Shown here: positions 1-11,084 of the stretch, one piece after another
Position numbering within the stretch: the stretch's first letter is position 1
Layout of the letters: each line of letters begins with the position of its first letter
From: Siphonodentalium dalli
Lineage: Eukaryota > Mollusca > Scaphopoda > Gadilida > Siphonodentaliidae
Direction of reading: 5' to 3'
Assembly: GCA_032622095.1 (NCBI GenBank)
Contig: CP136062.1
Coordinates: 163,242,875-163,306,874, forward strand
DNA length: 64,000 nt
The notes under the pieces: generated by a model
Told to the model about the DNA's origin: nothing
Seen by the model: the letters and a program-made list of their open reading frames with translations, nothing else
The model's database searches: none
Translations under genes and position numbers: made by a program

Positions 1-17
1 ACCAGATATGTTGATGA

Positions 18-278
18 TAACATGAAAAAGCGCAGTTTTCGTCCCTAAATTTTGGAGAAAAATTACTTATATTGGCCCGATAACATGAAAATGCAAAATT
101 TTCACTTCTTAATTTCGGAGAAATGACCCAATAGCCATCTAGTGAGGTATGATTTACTCTGCATATCAGATCATTCTGTTTGAGCATGTGTGAGTGACTT
201 ATATTTACTTTAAAGTAACTGTGTTGGTGAAAACATGAAAAAGCTCAACTTTCTTCACTAAATTTTTGGGGATAATGA
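18..278 (+). repeat. three diverged copies of a ~50-bp motif
   Basis: Copies lie at about 18-60, 81-127 and 228-278. Each reads roughly AACATGAAAAWGC, then a TTTTC block, a CTAAATTTTGG-like block and GGAGAAAW. Spacing is irregular (about 65 and 148 bp). They could be the edge of an older repeat that starts left of the window. I do not recognise the family. Confidence 0.4.
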
Positions 279-280
279 CT

Positions 281-2150
281 GGTGTTGAACCAACATCCAG
301 CTGGTTAGGCTTATAAGACAGCCTTGCTTTTTGCTGTAGAATTCCTCAGATTAGATTCATTTTATGGTGGCTTGTTTTTGGGTTCTTTATATTGAATTTG
401 AAATCAAATGTGATAATACATGAAAAAACTAAATTTTACAAAGAACCCCAAAATGAACATTATCAAGTGTAATTTGAACACCAATCAGATGGTTTATACT
501 AAAAATATTTTTTACAAGAATCATCGCAGAACTTTCAAAATATATCTGATAGGTACATATACATGTATACAAGGCTACCAGCTCCACTGCTTCAAGAATC
601 AAGATGGTTGGTTACTAGTCAGGTTTAAAAACAAATAATATTTCTGGTAACCCAACTGCCCCTACATGTAATTCACACCTCTGCCCCTACTAATTTTAGT
701 ATACCCCCCCCCCTGAAAAATAAAATAATATACTAATCACAAAGCTATACTTTCTTGTCATATAATTTTATCTGTTAAATTAAGTGCCAAACTTTCAAAC
801 TTAACATATTTCTTTCACTTTTTACATCTTATACATCCTGATATATACACAATAGACCACATATTTTCTATTATATTTGTTGAGCTTGAAATAGTTTTTA
901 GGTCCCGTTATTTTTGGATTAAGCCTGGTTAAATTTTATTGTAATACGACCCTGCCTAACTATGCTTAAAAGCCATGTCCTGATTGGCCAGTGGCCCGAG
1001 TTACCATGGCTCTCTCGTTCCAGTTTTGTGGTACAATTCTACTTTTTCCAATTGTACCACGAAAAAAATCGGTTTATTCAGATCGCCGCACGCGACTTTT
1101 CCCGTTTTTTCTAACTCCGCGCAAACGGGGCATCAACGGAGTACACCCGCACCCGTAACCCTTTGAATTTTGCTACATCTTGACAATCTTGCGAATTTTC
1201 TAGCGATTTGTCGCTTGAAACCAGTTTGGTTGCCAATGAATATGGTCCAAATGATGTTATGGTATATTGATATATGTTACGACCAAAGAAAGTTACTTAA
1301 TAAGTATATTAAATGACAAAATAAATCCATGGGGCCGGGCGCACATTCGTCGATTCGAATCTCGATCATATTCGTCGATTCGATATTTCGGAATCAAGTT
1401 GAAAATGAAAGCGTTTGTTCACCAGTACAGAAGGGGGATAAGATTAGTTTAGTAAACTATATCATTTAGATCGCTTTGTGTAAGGAAAATGGTCCATAGT
1501 CGATGATCATATTCATGTTGTCCCAACAACGTTCAACACAGAAATGACCGCAATTCGTATTTCCTGTACAATTTAAATGAAAGGCACGGGCGCCGCTGAA
1601 AACACATCGTTTTTTAGCCAATCACAACGATTATTTTCTAGAAATGAATCGGATTACATGGAAAATAAAATCGGATGTGTACTAATTTTGCAAAATCAAT
1701 AAAATGAAAATGGTCGGGGGTGCTGGAATAGGGGTGGGCCGGTCACCAGAAACACAGGTCTTTTTTATTTTGGCCTTATTAAAAAATCAATTATCTGCTA
1801 AATATGAACACATTGTGGGCTTACCCCAGTTGTGTCCTGGCCATCTGGAAAGAAACAAGCGAACTACAAAATAACTATCCTTTCCAATACATGTCCATAC
1901 ATAATGTGCCATTTATGTTTAGTTAATGTTATAGTCTTGTATTAGAAATGATTCTATCCCAAATTTTCACCCCCACCCCAATTTTTCTACCTTTGTTACC
2001 CAAAAAGAACACTCTTTTAATATCATCTACTGCTTTTGGGCGACAGAAGCATGGACGCTCTTTATAAGTGCCGAGCAATGGAATATTTTATATAGGCCGA
2101 CATAAATTTCAAAATGTGTTAAAATTTCCTCTTTTGCCAGTTTTGGCCAT
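281..2150. other. AT-rich DNA, no gene recognised
   Basis: Only short open frames that resemble no known protein. Small visible items are a C-run near 704-713, an 11-bp stem at 1028-1038/1050-1060 (GTGGTACAATT with its complement), and a duplicated ATTCGTCGATTCGA at about 1347 and 1370. No RNA gene or promoter could be supported. Confidence 0.5.
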
Positions 2151-2154
2151 TACA

Positions 2155-2425
2155 ACCTCATATTAAAGATGGGCTATCTCTTCCTAAACACGTTTTATAT
2201 AGTTTCCGGGCATAAATTAATAAATATGAGTTGAAGACACCTGTCTGCAAATGCTACTATCAATTAATAACTCAATGCAATCAATTATTCTGCTGACCGC
2301 TTTTTAGTGATTAGGTCAGAATCAGAATAGGGCAACAATTTGTGACATTGTGTTCGTGTTATGGTCTGTGTGTTATCGGGGTATGTAACGGGTGACTCAA
2401 TTGGCAGTTGGCCAATTACCAAACA
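2155..2425 (+). repeat. old dispersed repeat shared with 36215-36330 and 48215-48353
   Basis: The first half (AAAGATGGGCTATCTCTTCC to CTACTATCAATTAATA) matches 36222-36330. The second half (ATTCTGCTGACCGCTTTT to about CAATTACCAAAC) matches the reverse complement of 48215-48353 over about 130 bp with scattered substitutions. A diverged interspersed element of unknown class; no coding capacity seen. Confidence 0.6.
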
Positions 2426-2429
2426 GGAT

Positions 2430-4258
2430 TTAGTGTAACACAGACGGGCTACATGTATGTAAATAATTATATTATATATCTGTTGAATAATGGTCTGGAA
2501 ACAATTTTGCCCAATATAACTAATAATATACAGTAGATGACAGTAAATTGAGTGAATTTGATGCAGTATTGTCTACAATTTATTTGATGGCTAATCAAAA
2601 TAAATTAGCGTACATGCACCTTGGTGGTAAGGATATTATATCTTTAATACTTTATATCATTATATGAAATGGCAATATTGTTGCAAAAAGCAACATTTGC
2701 TGTTACAAAGTGAAATCAGTTTTGCCAAGTCCGATTTCTTCCAGCTATGCAAAAATATTGCCCATAGGCATTTTTCTCTCAATTCCCAGGGCTGCATATT
2801 AACAAGATTTGCCAGAACTGATACTGATAGATTGAACGACAATTTTGATAAATAATTAGATGATATATTAATTATTATATATTTTTGCTTTCAAATAAGT
2901 TTTATTGAATCTAATTTCTAAACCTGAAACTTAAAGTGAAACCAAATTGTCATTCTGTATCTGTATCTTTGTGTCCAAGTCAGGTGGCCAGTAATTTTGC
3001 ACTGTTTTATTATCGTTTGTCACTTGTAACTTTTGACTTGAAGTTGAACTTTGAAGTTTTGTGAGGCAGAGCCAGAGGTTGAGCCTCGGCCCTCGAGGCT
3101 GGTTGGTCCGTTTAATATTGAGTATGCCAGCTGATCACACTCACAAACTGACACAGCCACAGTACAGAATGACCAGATCTGTAAAAGCAGATTTGGTGCC
3201 AAATGTCAAACTTGGCCCAAAAGGCAAAAGCCTTGAAGTTGAAGACTTGAACTTGAAGTTGAAAAGGCAAAACGTGCGAAGACAAAATTCCGCCAATTGC
3301 TATTTTCCGGCGATTCATTTTTATTTCTCATATCGGAACGGATTAAAACAGTCAACAGTTGGTTCTTCCTACATCAAGCACAATCTAATGCACACTTCTT
3401 GCGAATAATACACAAAACAAGCCATTATAGAATGAGAAAACGTCGAAATGAACACAAATCTGAACTTTTAAAACCGGAAGTTCGAAAGCAAGGGGCGATA
3501 ATTACAGCGAGCCGAAAAAGTTGACCGAAATCTCGGACGGATACTACTGTATGGCCAAATACGTCGACCCTTAGCTCCAACGTCAACAAAACACCAAAAA
3601 CAATGAAATTGATGCCGTGTAGTGATGGATGATCACATACATGTATCTACAATTCCAACTTTACAATGACCCCGACCAATTCATCTGTGTTCATCATTGT
3701 TCATTGAAATGTGTGGATATGAGACATTGTCATTATTCGCCATGTTATCGTCAAGTTACCGGCATCACGACAATTTGCCAGGAGTACACTGTTATTGGTT
3801 GGATGTTCTTATCAAACTATCTTCGGCTGATTCACTGATATTTCATGGAAAATGTGCGACTACATGAGAACATTGTCGCCAAGTCATTGCGCACAGTTAT
3901 ATGTTTATTGGATTTGCTGTTGTCTTGAAGGGACCAATCCCAAATACCGATAGCTGTTGTTGATATATACAGTAGTACAGTACCAGTCAAAAGAAGTGGT
4001 GTATTAAGCATGCTATTTTTGCAAGTGGAAACCCTTATAAGCATGTCGCTTGTGATATTATTGCAATATTTTGCGCTTAATATGGTGACACTTTGCGCTA
4101 AAAATTGTGACATTTAAATCAAATATTGCGAGGTTTGTTTCCGCGATTCACTCAAAATGTGACCGCAACAAAGCGTTCGTAATTGCATGCATTTCTGAAA
4201 ACACATTCATTTGTTAAATAGAGGTATTCACCAAGTGCTATGCCTGTGTGGATATGCA
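2430..4258. other. no gene recognised
   Basis: Frames of up to 115 codons occur (for example 3061-3408) but they overlap a stretch rich in the short word TTGAAGTTGA (3040-3260) and resemble no family I know. No splice-flanked conserved domain was found. Confidence 0.4.
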
Positions 4259-4359
4259 CGCTTGTATCAAGCCAAGGCGGTGTTCCTGAAATTATTGTGA
4301 CGAGCCTGAAGGCAAGTCACGATGTGTGTCGGAAACTCCACCGTGGCTTGATACAAGCG
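4259..4359. repeat. hairpin element, ~28-bp arms
   Basis: Arm CGCTTGTATCAAGCCAAGG.. at 4259-4286 is complementary to 4331-4359 (..CCGTGGCTTGATACAAGCG) with few mismatches; the loop is about 44 bp. Probably a small MITE; no clear target duplication. Confidence 0.6.
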
Positions 4360-4683
4360 CTCAGTTATTTATCATATAATTTTTCTTCTAAAAAACTCTT
4401 CATTTCCTCCGATTTAATCTTTTATGTTGGTCGTTCGTTATCATTTTAATGTATTAAAGCATAAATTTTTGTTTCAATTTGAAACAATTATCGACTGGTC
4501 AGATATTGAATGTATATTCAATGCATACTAGTATTCTGAGATGAATAATTTTCTTTCAAGATAAAACATTGTTTATATTGTCTAATTGTTTCAATAGTTA
4601 ATAAAATTTATGTTGATACCTGTAAGTCATTATTTTCAGTTATTTTAATCTGTAGTTGCGATGTTCAGCTGAGGCTGCAGGGC

Positions 4684-4918
4684 TATGGTACCCCCAATAA
4701 TTAGGCCCAATTAAATGTACTATCTGGATACAGTGATGACTTAGTCGAGCCTTAGTTATTTCTGACTAAGGCCTAGCTTAGTCATTTCTGACTAAGGCCT
4801 TAGTCAGAAATGACTAAGGGCAACCTTAGTCATTTCTGACTAAGCTAAGTTAGTTAGTTTTGAGACGGGGGTTCTGACTAAGGTAACTTAGTTACTTTTG
4901 ACTAAGTTTTTTTTTTCA
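4684..4918. repeat. array of a palindromic word, TTAGTCATTTCTGACTAA type
   Basis: Between about 4740 and 4905 the words CTTAGTCATTTCTGACTAAG and CCTTAGTCAGAAATGACTAA recur in both orientations, so the whole segment can fold into alternative hairpins. The left edge TATGGTACCCCC at 4684 starts like the TATGGG elements further along; no matching right end is seen, and a Helitron 3' end begins soon after. Probably a truncated member of the word-array elements described at 32645, 33193 and 57846. Confidence 0.5.
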
Positions 4919-4919
4919 G

Positions 4920-5050
4920 TGCTCTTTCCAACAATATATAATGCCGATTTCCACCATTTTTGGGGTGTTGGTGTTTGACCCCACCTGACCTTGACCTTCA
5001 AAATGGTCAAATCAAGGTCAAGGCCCGGACGAAGTCGGGTCACCTTCTAG
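4920..5050 (+). mobile_element. Helitron 3' end fragment
   Basis: It ends GGCCCGGACGAAGTCGGG (a hairpin) followed by TCACCTTCTAG and host T, the usual Helitron 3' architecture of a short stem plus CTRR. It carries the ACCTTGACCTTCAAAATGGTC blocks found in the complete copy next door. The 5' end is missing or lies within the palindromic-word array. Confidence 0.65.
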
Positions 5051-5068
5051 TATATATATATATATATA

Positions 5069-5437
5069 TCTAATATATATTTTGGGACTTCTGTTTGTTT
5101 GTCTATTTGTTTGTCTGTTAGCTATGGCCAGGAAAACTGCCGGACGTATTTCGACGAAATTTGATACCTAGGGTTAATTTTGTCCGGGGAGTGTTTTGGA
5201 TGGGTCAAATCGTGACCCCGACCTGATCTTGACCTTCAAAATGGTCAATTCAAGGTCGAATCGGGTAAAACGGACGGATTTCGCTAGGTGTACTTTTGTC
5301 CGGGGAGTGTTTTGGACGGGTCAAATCGTGACTCCGACCTGACCTTGACCTTCAAAATGGTCAATTCAAGGCCAAATCGCGCCTTTCGACGGATTTCGAT
5401 GTTATTTAGCCCGGATGAAGCCGGGTCACCCTGCTAG
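5069..5437 (+). mobile_element. non-autonomous Helitron, complete
   Basis: It starts TCTAATATATATTTTGGGAC after host A and ends with stem GCCCGGATGAAGCCGGG, GTCACCCTG and CTAG before host T: 5'-TC, 3'-CTRR, A/T insertion and no target duplication, as in Helitrons. The interior is three diverged ~110-bp blocks with GTCCGGGGAGTGTTTTGGA and ACCTTGACCTTCAAAATGG. No Rep or helicase frame, so mobilised in trans. Confidence 0.85.
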
Positions 5438-5556
5438 TTAAATATATTCTTGCAATATAACATCAGGCGGGCGACAAAACAATGTCATCCTGGTCTAGGA
5501 CAAATCGGAAGCGGCTAAAAAGGTCAAAGCCCGGACGAAGTCGGGTCACCTGCTAG
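5438..5556 (+). mobile_element. captured flank plus second Helitron 3' end
   Basis: About 83 bp (5438-5520) match, reverse-complemented, the flank next to the Helitron at 21820-22306. They are followed directly by AAGCCCGGACGAAGTCGGG, TCACCTG and CTAG (5553-5556). The order Helitron, captured flank, second terminus suggests a transposition that read past the first 3' end. Confidence 0.6.
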
Positions 5557-6350
5557 TCAAATATATAGAAGACAATTAAATAAGATTAATTATAAATATA
5601 CTTCATGGGCATATTTCGCTTAGTAATACCTCAGATTTCCAAAAATATTTCCAAATTCAATGCACGGAAAGCCGAACGCGACAACCTTGTGTGTATTGTA
5701 TTTAGACAATATTAGACAAGTCTGTCGGATCTGCGATGGTAGTAGAATATGTCGCATATAATTTATCTAGACGTCATATTGTCGATAAGAAAAGAAAAGA
5801 TAAGATAAGATAACATACGTTGTAATGGTCTTTTGGCACACATTAGTGTAGGACAACCTACATGTAAAGATAAAATAGAAAAATGGAATACATGGCATAT
5901 AAGTGAAATAACACGTACCAGATTAAGAGAAATCATGTAGTTATAAGATGTAGAATATTAAATTATTAAATTATTACTGGAAACCTGCGGAAGGATGCGA
6001 TGTACCAACTTGTACACTGCCACTTCCACAGTCGACCAATTCTCAGCATATGTATGGCGTTTATTCTGGGCATAAGACTCTAAAGGAGTTGTCCGGCACT
6101 AACATGTGACCAAAAACCATCGAGGATAGCATAACAAAACAGTTCTAAGACCATTTATTTCCATTATGGTCCCCAATGGATTCAGGCCACGCGAGAGACC
6201 GGAACGCACCCATACGCGTCCTACCATCGCAAACCACTGGTTTAAAAATATACTATGTTTGATTTAACAATGAAATGCATACGGTCAGTTGAAATTGTAA
6301 TAACGATAGGTGATAGGGAGCTACACAGCAAGTATTCCACTAGAAGTTAA
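5557..6350. other. no gene recognised
   Basis: AT-rich DNA with a purine stretch (GATAAGAAAAGAAAAGATAA near 5784-5810). Nothing else supported. Confidence 0.4.
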
Positions 6351-6729
6351 ATGTAATCAATCCGATCAGAATCGATTAATTGCAACAAAATAATGCTAAC
6401 CACTGTCAACTATGGTATCAAATTTCCCCAAAACGTGTCATTTATCAGCATTTTGTTCAACGAAATATGGCTTATTATCACTTCAGTATTCACGAAATTT
6501 GGCCGTATTACCACTTGTTTTAAGAGTTATTCATCTTCATCCGCAATTTTGACCGATACCATCCATTTGAAAGCGTGTTTCTGGGCCACAAACAATTGAA
6601 AAACTTCAAAAATTGATATCGGATCACTCTGAGCTTTGATGTGTGGGTTCCTCAACTCGAATCAAATATTTTTTACCCCAGAAACCAAAGAAATAGTAAT
6701 TTAGGGATGTATAATCGGATTGATTACCT
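6351..6729. mobile_element. TTAA element, GTACTCAATCCG family (diverged copy)
   Basis: TTAA at 6347-6350 and 6730-6733 flank a 379-bp element with termini ATGTAATCAATCCG and CGGATTGATTACCT. Same family as 39653-40066 and 54204-54634; shared interior blocks include GTATCAAATTTCC and CCAAAGAAATAGTAATTTAG. TTAA targets occur in piggyBac and Kolobok; the AGGT.. start is unlike piggyBac, so Kolobok is possible. No transposase frame. Confidence 0.75.
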
Positions 6730-6733
6730 TTAA

Positions 6734-7191
6734 AACACTGGAGATATATATCACAATAAAAAAGGAGAGCGAGGTGTCTTTGACTACTGTGTATGTTCGG
6801 TGGCTATTTGGTGATAATAAGGCTAACACCAACTTATCGCAGTGTACCATGGACAGCACGTAAGGTGGTGATTGGCCGTGTCTTCGGGTGTCAATCTGAT
6901 TGCATGAACTGAGCATGATACTATAATAGAAAAATAATAGTAGGTAAGTGGGAATCCGACTAGGACATTCCTAATTTTGTAATGCTAGTAAATGTTATTT
7001 ATAACTTCCTTTTCCGTTTTCATTGAAGATGAAAATTAAACTTATGAAATTTCGCCAAAATGTCTTGGCTATAGTGACGTATTTATGGAATAATACTATA
7101 CACGAACTACGAAGATATGGCGTTAGTTGTACGGTAACTTATAACATAGGTATTCTCCCCTGCCATCGTAAAATATTGCCGTAAATTGTAA
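6734..7191. other. no feature recognised
   Basis: Unique-looking AT-rich sequence up to the minisatellite. The last plus-strand stop in the long repeat frame is the TAA at 7189-7191. Confidence 0.4.
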
Positions 7192-7261
7192 AATCTGAGA
7201 CCGATTTTCAAAATTCAAGGTAAATTAAAATTAGTCAGGAGGTCCAACGTCCTGATAGCTG

Positions 7262-8595
7262 AACCCCGAACACCAACAGTAACAGACCTTCAGCTCGCAG
7301 CCACCCGAACACCAACAGTAACAGACCTTCAGCTCGCAGCCACCCGAACACCAACAGTAACAGACCTTCAGCTCGCAGCCACCCGAACACCAACAATAAC
7401 AGACCTTCAGCTCGCAGCTACCCGAACACCAACAGTAACAGACCTTCATCTCGCAGCCACCAGAACACCGACAGTACCAGATATTCAGCTCGCAGCCACC
7501 CGAACACCAACAGTAACAGTCATTCAGCTCGCAGCCACACGAACACCAACAGTAACAGACCTTCAGCTCGCAGCTACCCGAACACCAACAGTAACAGACC
7601 TTCAGCTCGCAGCCAACCGAACACCAACAATAACAGACCTTCAGCTCGCAGCTACCCGAACACCAACAGTAACAGACATTAATCTAGAAGCCACCCTAAC
7701 ATCAACAGTAACAGACATTCAGCCCGCAGCCACCCGAACACCAACAGTAACAGACCTTCAGCTCGCAGCCACCCGAACACCAACAGTAACAGACCTTCAG
7801 CTCGCAGCCACCCGAACACCAACAATAACAGACCTTCAGCTCGCAGCTATCCGAACACCAACAGTAACAGACCTTCATCTCGCAGCCACCAGAACACCGA
7901 CAGTACCAGATATTCAGCTCGCAGCCACCCGAACACCAACAGTAACAGACATTCAGCTCGCAGCCACCCGAACACCAACAGTACCAGACATTCAGCTCGC
8001 AGCCACTCGAACACCAACAGTAACAGACATTCAGCTCGCAGCCACCCTAACATCAACAGTAACAGACATTCAGCCCGCAGCCACCCGAACACCAACAGTA
8101 ACAGTCATTCAGCTCGCAGCCACACGAACACCAACAGTAACAGACCTTCAGCTCGCAGCTACCTGAACACCAACAGTAACAGACCTTCAGTTCGCAGCCA
8201 CCCGAACACCAACAGTACCAGACATTCAGCTCGCAGACACCCGAACACCAACAGTAACAGACATTCATCTCGCAGCCACCCTAACATCAACAGTAACAGA
8301 CATTCAGCACGCAGCCACCCGAACACCAACAGTAACAGTCATTCAGCTCGCAGCCACACGAACACCAACAGTAACAGACCTTCAGCTCGCAGATACCCGA
8401 ACACCAACAGTAACAGACCTTCAGTTCGCAGCCACCAGAACACCAACAGTACCAGACATTCAGCTCACAGCCACCCGAACACCAACAGTACCAGACATTC
8501 AGCTCGCAGCCACCCGAACACCAACAGTAACAGACATTCATCTCGCAGCCACCCGAACACCAACAGTAACAGACATTCAGCCCGCAGCCACCAGC
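7262..8595. repeat. 39-bp minisatellite, ~34 units, open in several frames
   Basis: Unit: CAGCTCGCAGCCACCCGAAC plus ACCAACAGTAACAGACCTT, period 39 with no length change seen across the array. Higher-order structure is present: the variant GCCACCCTAACATCAACAG recurs at 7690, 8041 and 8275, spaced exactly 9 and 6 units. In plus frame 1 the unit reads QLAATRTPTVTDL (Thr/Pro/Ala-rich). That frame is stop-free from 7192 to 8163 and from 8167 to 8793; the single stop between is a CGA-to-TGA change. The minus strand reads KVCYCWCSGGCEL, Cys-rich, but is broken by stops in the variant units. No initiator ATG or signal peptide was seen on the plus strand, so this is either a repeat exon of a mucin-like protein or a minisatellite that happens to be open. 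Confidence 0.9.
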
Positions 8596-8722
8596 TCAAC
8601 AACAACACGCAACTGTTTTTTTTTTGTCTTGTTCATGTGCCCTATTTTATTTGATATTATTACGCTACATGGTGGTGTATCTAGTTTCGGTGATTTTGAT
8701 ATTGTGTGGTGGACTGGGCGAA

Positions 8723-9212
8723 TGTATTCTTGGAGATTTTTTTTCTGTACCTTACTCAATCGTACCAATAGAATCACGTATATGCTGACATTGTAAAGAT
8801 AACGGCACCGGTGTATAATATGTTTTTGAAAATATGATAAATCGTATCCATAGGGTCAGGACAGGCTGAAATTGTAAAATTAAAGTCACCGGTGTAATAA
8901 TATGTTGTTGAAAATATAAATAATCTGATAGCCTGAAAATAATATATCACCCATTGGGAGCCCCTGGTGTATTCTTGGAGATTTTTATTTGTACCTTACT
9001 CAATCGTACCGATAGAATCACGTAGATGCTTAAATTGTAAAGTTAACGTCACCGGTGTATAATATGTTTTTGAAAATGTGATAAATCGTATCGATAGAGT
9101 CAGGAGAGGCTGAAATTGTAAACTTAAAGTCACTTGTTGTTGAAAATATAAATAATTTTATAGACTGAATGTCTATATGTAACCCATTGGGAACCCCTGG
9201 TGTAGTGAAGTG
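8723..9212 (+). repeat. two-copy tandem duplication, ~245 bp
   Basis: TGTATTCTTGGAGATTTTT at 8723 and 8968 begins each copy; shared blocks are ACCTTACTCAATCGTACC, AATCACGTA, CACCGGTGTATAATATG and AACCCATTGGGA. Substitutions and small gaps indicate an old duplication. No coding content. Confidence 0.8.
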
Positions 9213-9404
9213 AATTGTGGGTAGTTTCATTGTGATTCTCCGCCATCTTTATTTTCTGGAATTATCACAATTCTATCTAAATACATCTCAGCTACTATTC
9301 GGATCTGCTGTCCCGGTCGAAAAGGGTTTAGTTTGACCAAAATGGCAATTGACAAAAGCCTGTTTACAAAATGCGTCTACTCGATGACCGCGGTCCACGC
9401 TGTA

Positions 9405-9756
9405 GTGTAAATTTATTATCGAAAACAAATTCAATTTCTTCCATCTAAAACATAATTACGCGCTGAACTCTGTCATTTTAAGAATATACAAGTATTACAC
9501 ACATACACACCAAATTGCAGCTCAAAATTTTGAAAAATGACAGTTTTATAGACATAAATCGATTTTAATGGGAAATCCTGTGTTAAATTTTATCATCGAA
9601 AAAAAAATCATTTCTTCGATCTAAAAAATAATTACGTGATGTACCCTCTCATTTTAGGAATATATAAGTATCCCACGCACGCACACCAAGTGTGAGCTAA
9701 AAAATTTGAAAAATAAGAGATTTATCGACATAAATCGATTTGTATATGGCAGATGC
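9405..9756 (+). repeat. two-copy tandem duplication, ~175-180 bp
   Basis: Copies begin near 9405 and 9580 (GTGT(T)AAATTT..ATCGAAAA) and share ATAATTACG, CATTTTA.GAATATA.AAGTAT and GACATAAATCGATTT. About 20 percent diverged by eye. Confidence 0.7.
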
Positions 9757-9837
9757 CAATTGCCTTGTTAAATAAATGTTTTCTGAGCTGTTCCATATTG
9801 GGCACTAGAGTCCATATTTGACCGTTATATCTGATAA

Positions 9838-10600
9838 TTGTGCGACAGTACAGTCGCGTTACTTTATACGTCAACATTGGTCATTATCACCCGAAAATTT
9901 ATTTCGGCCTATCATATCAACCCCTATTTTCTCCCGCGTAGCCTGACTAAGTGTCAACATTGGTCTTTATCGCTCCACTAATTTGTATCGTTTCATCGGT
10001 ATGAATTCCATATCCAATTATCCACATATAACCAACCCAACCTCTAATCCCGGTCCAATTTATTTAATTTTTTCATCGCTATAGTCACGTTACTTAATAT
10101 TTTATCACGTGATACTTGTACTTATATGTCTATGGTATTACTATAGTATACCGTATACGTATATCAATTGCTATTCCTTTCTATATAATCCTGGTGCCAT
10201 CTATAGAGATAGAGATAATTGCTGCTTTAGTACAGTCACGATACATTACATGGCAACATCGCTCCACTAATTTATGTCAGTTCATCGGTACGAACCCCTT
10301 TTTCTCCGAGTCCATATAACGTACCAACCCAACATCTTATAGAAGTCCATAAATGACTATTCTGGCACTATATAGAGTTGACTAAGATTCTGACACCCCC
10401 TATGTTATAGCCTTGTTGCAATGTTCAGTAGAGTTGAGATGCATAATATGTCAACATTGTTCATTATCGCTCTATAAATTTATATCGGTTCAACCCTTAG
10501 TTCCCTGTATCGCCCACCCCTCCCTGAATTTATTTTTTCATTTGTATTATAGTCTCGTTACGTACACATTTTATCTCTTGTAACTTTTGCTTCAATGCGT
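9838..10600 (+). repeat. diverged repeats with GTCAACATTGGTCATTATCG motif
   Basis: The blocks TACAGTCRCGTTACTTTAT, GTCAACATTGKTC.TTATCGCTC and CTAATTTRTATCG.TTCATCGG recur near 9850, 9953, 10230, 10440 and 10550 at uneven spacing. An old degenerate tandem or nested repeat; family unknown. Confidence 0.5.
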
Positions 10601-10647
10601 CGAGTTCCGCCGCAGAGAATACAAAACTGACAACATTTTGAAATGTA

Positions 10648-10970
10648 AGCAGGCTTCAAACTCATCTTATCGGTTAGGGGTACAACTCCAAGCCGTTTCG
10701 CCTTCCAGCGCTGGCGATAAGGGTTCAAATCCACATGTTTCCATCGCGGACTTTGTAACTCGAAATCGTTATCTGGGAAAGTTACCAGTTACTTGCCGAT
10801 GGCCGGTGGTTTGCCGCACATGGTCGACGAGTTTATCAGCCATTGAAATCACTGTTAGATTAGCCGTAAGTGTGCGGATTTCCTCCACCATTAAAACTGG
10901 CAATGTCGTGATATGGCCTTAGTGGCTAAAGCGACATAAAACCCCAATCAATCAATCAATCAATCAATCA
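10648..10970 (+). mobile_element. tRNA-derived SINE
   Basis: A tRNA-like head contains a pol III B box GGTTCAAATCC at 10722-10732 and an A-box-like segment about 50 bp upstream. A central region follows (GGGAAAGTTACCAGTTACTTG ... TTTCCTCCACCATTAAAACT) resembling the conserved central domains of metazoan SINEs (Meta or Nin-DC type; I cannot decide which). The tail is (ATCA)n at 10949-10970. The 111-codon frame here is a by-product. Transcription by pol III from the internal promoter is inferred; mobilisation would depend on a partner LINE. Confidence 0.8.
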
Positions 10971-11084
10971 TATCCAAGAAAAACTCTGGTTACATAAGAA
11001 ATTTGTGTATAAGGTGTACGCGCATTTGTTGCGTTAAAAACCAAAGGTCCCAAGTCAAGGTCCAAATCCCCAACACACTGTTGT

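Noticed and set aside
3061-3408. 115-codon frame
   Set aside because: Overlaps a TTGAAGTTGA-rich stretch, has open frames on the other strand too, and no family resemblance.
5051-5066. (TA)n run as a regulatory TATA element
   Set aside because: It is the AT-rich Helitron insertion site between two Helitron ends; there is no gene downstream.
7847-8095. WLRAECLLLLVFG-repeat protein on the minus strand
   Set aside because: It is a third frame of the same minisatellite; three frames cannot all be genes and this one ends with the variant units.
7262-8595. CRISPR-like regular array
   Set aside because: The 39-bp units abut with no unique spacers and the context is eukaryotic; it is a minisatellite.
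10587-10922. 111-codon frame
   Set aside because: It lies within the SINE and reads across its tRNA-like head and central domain.
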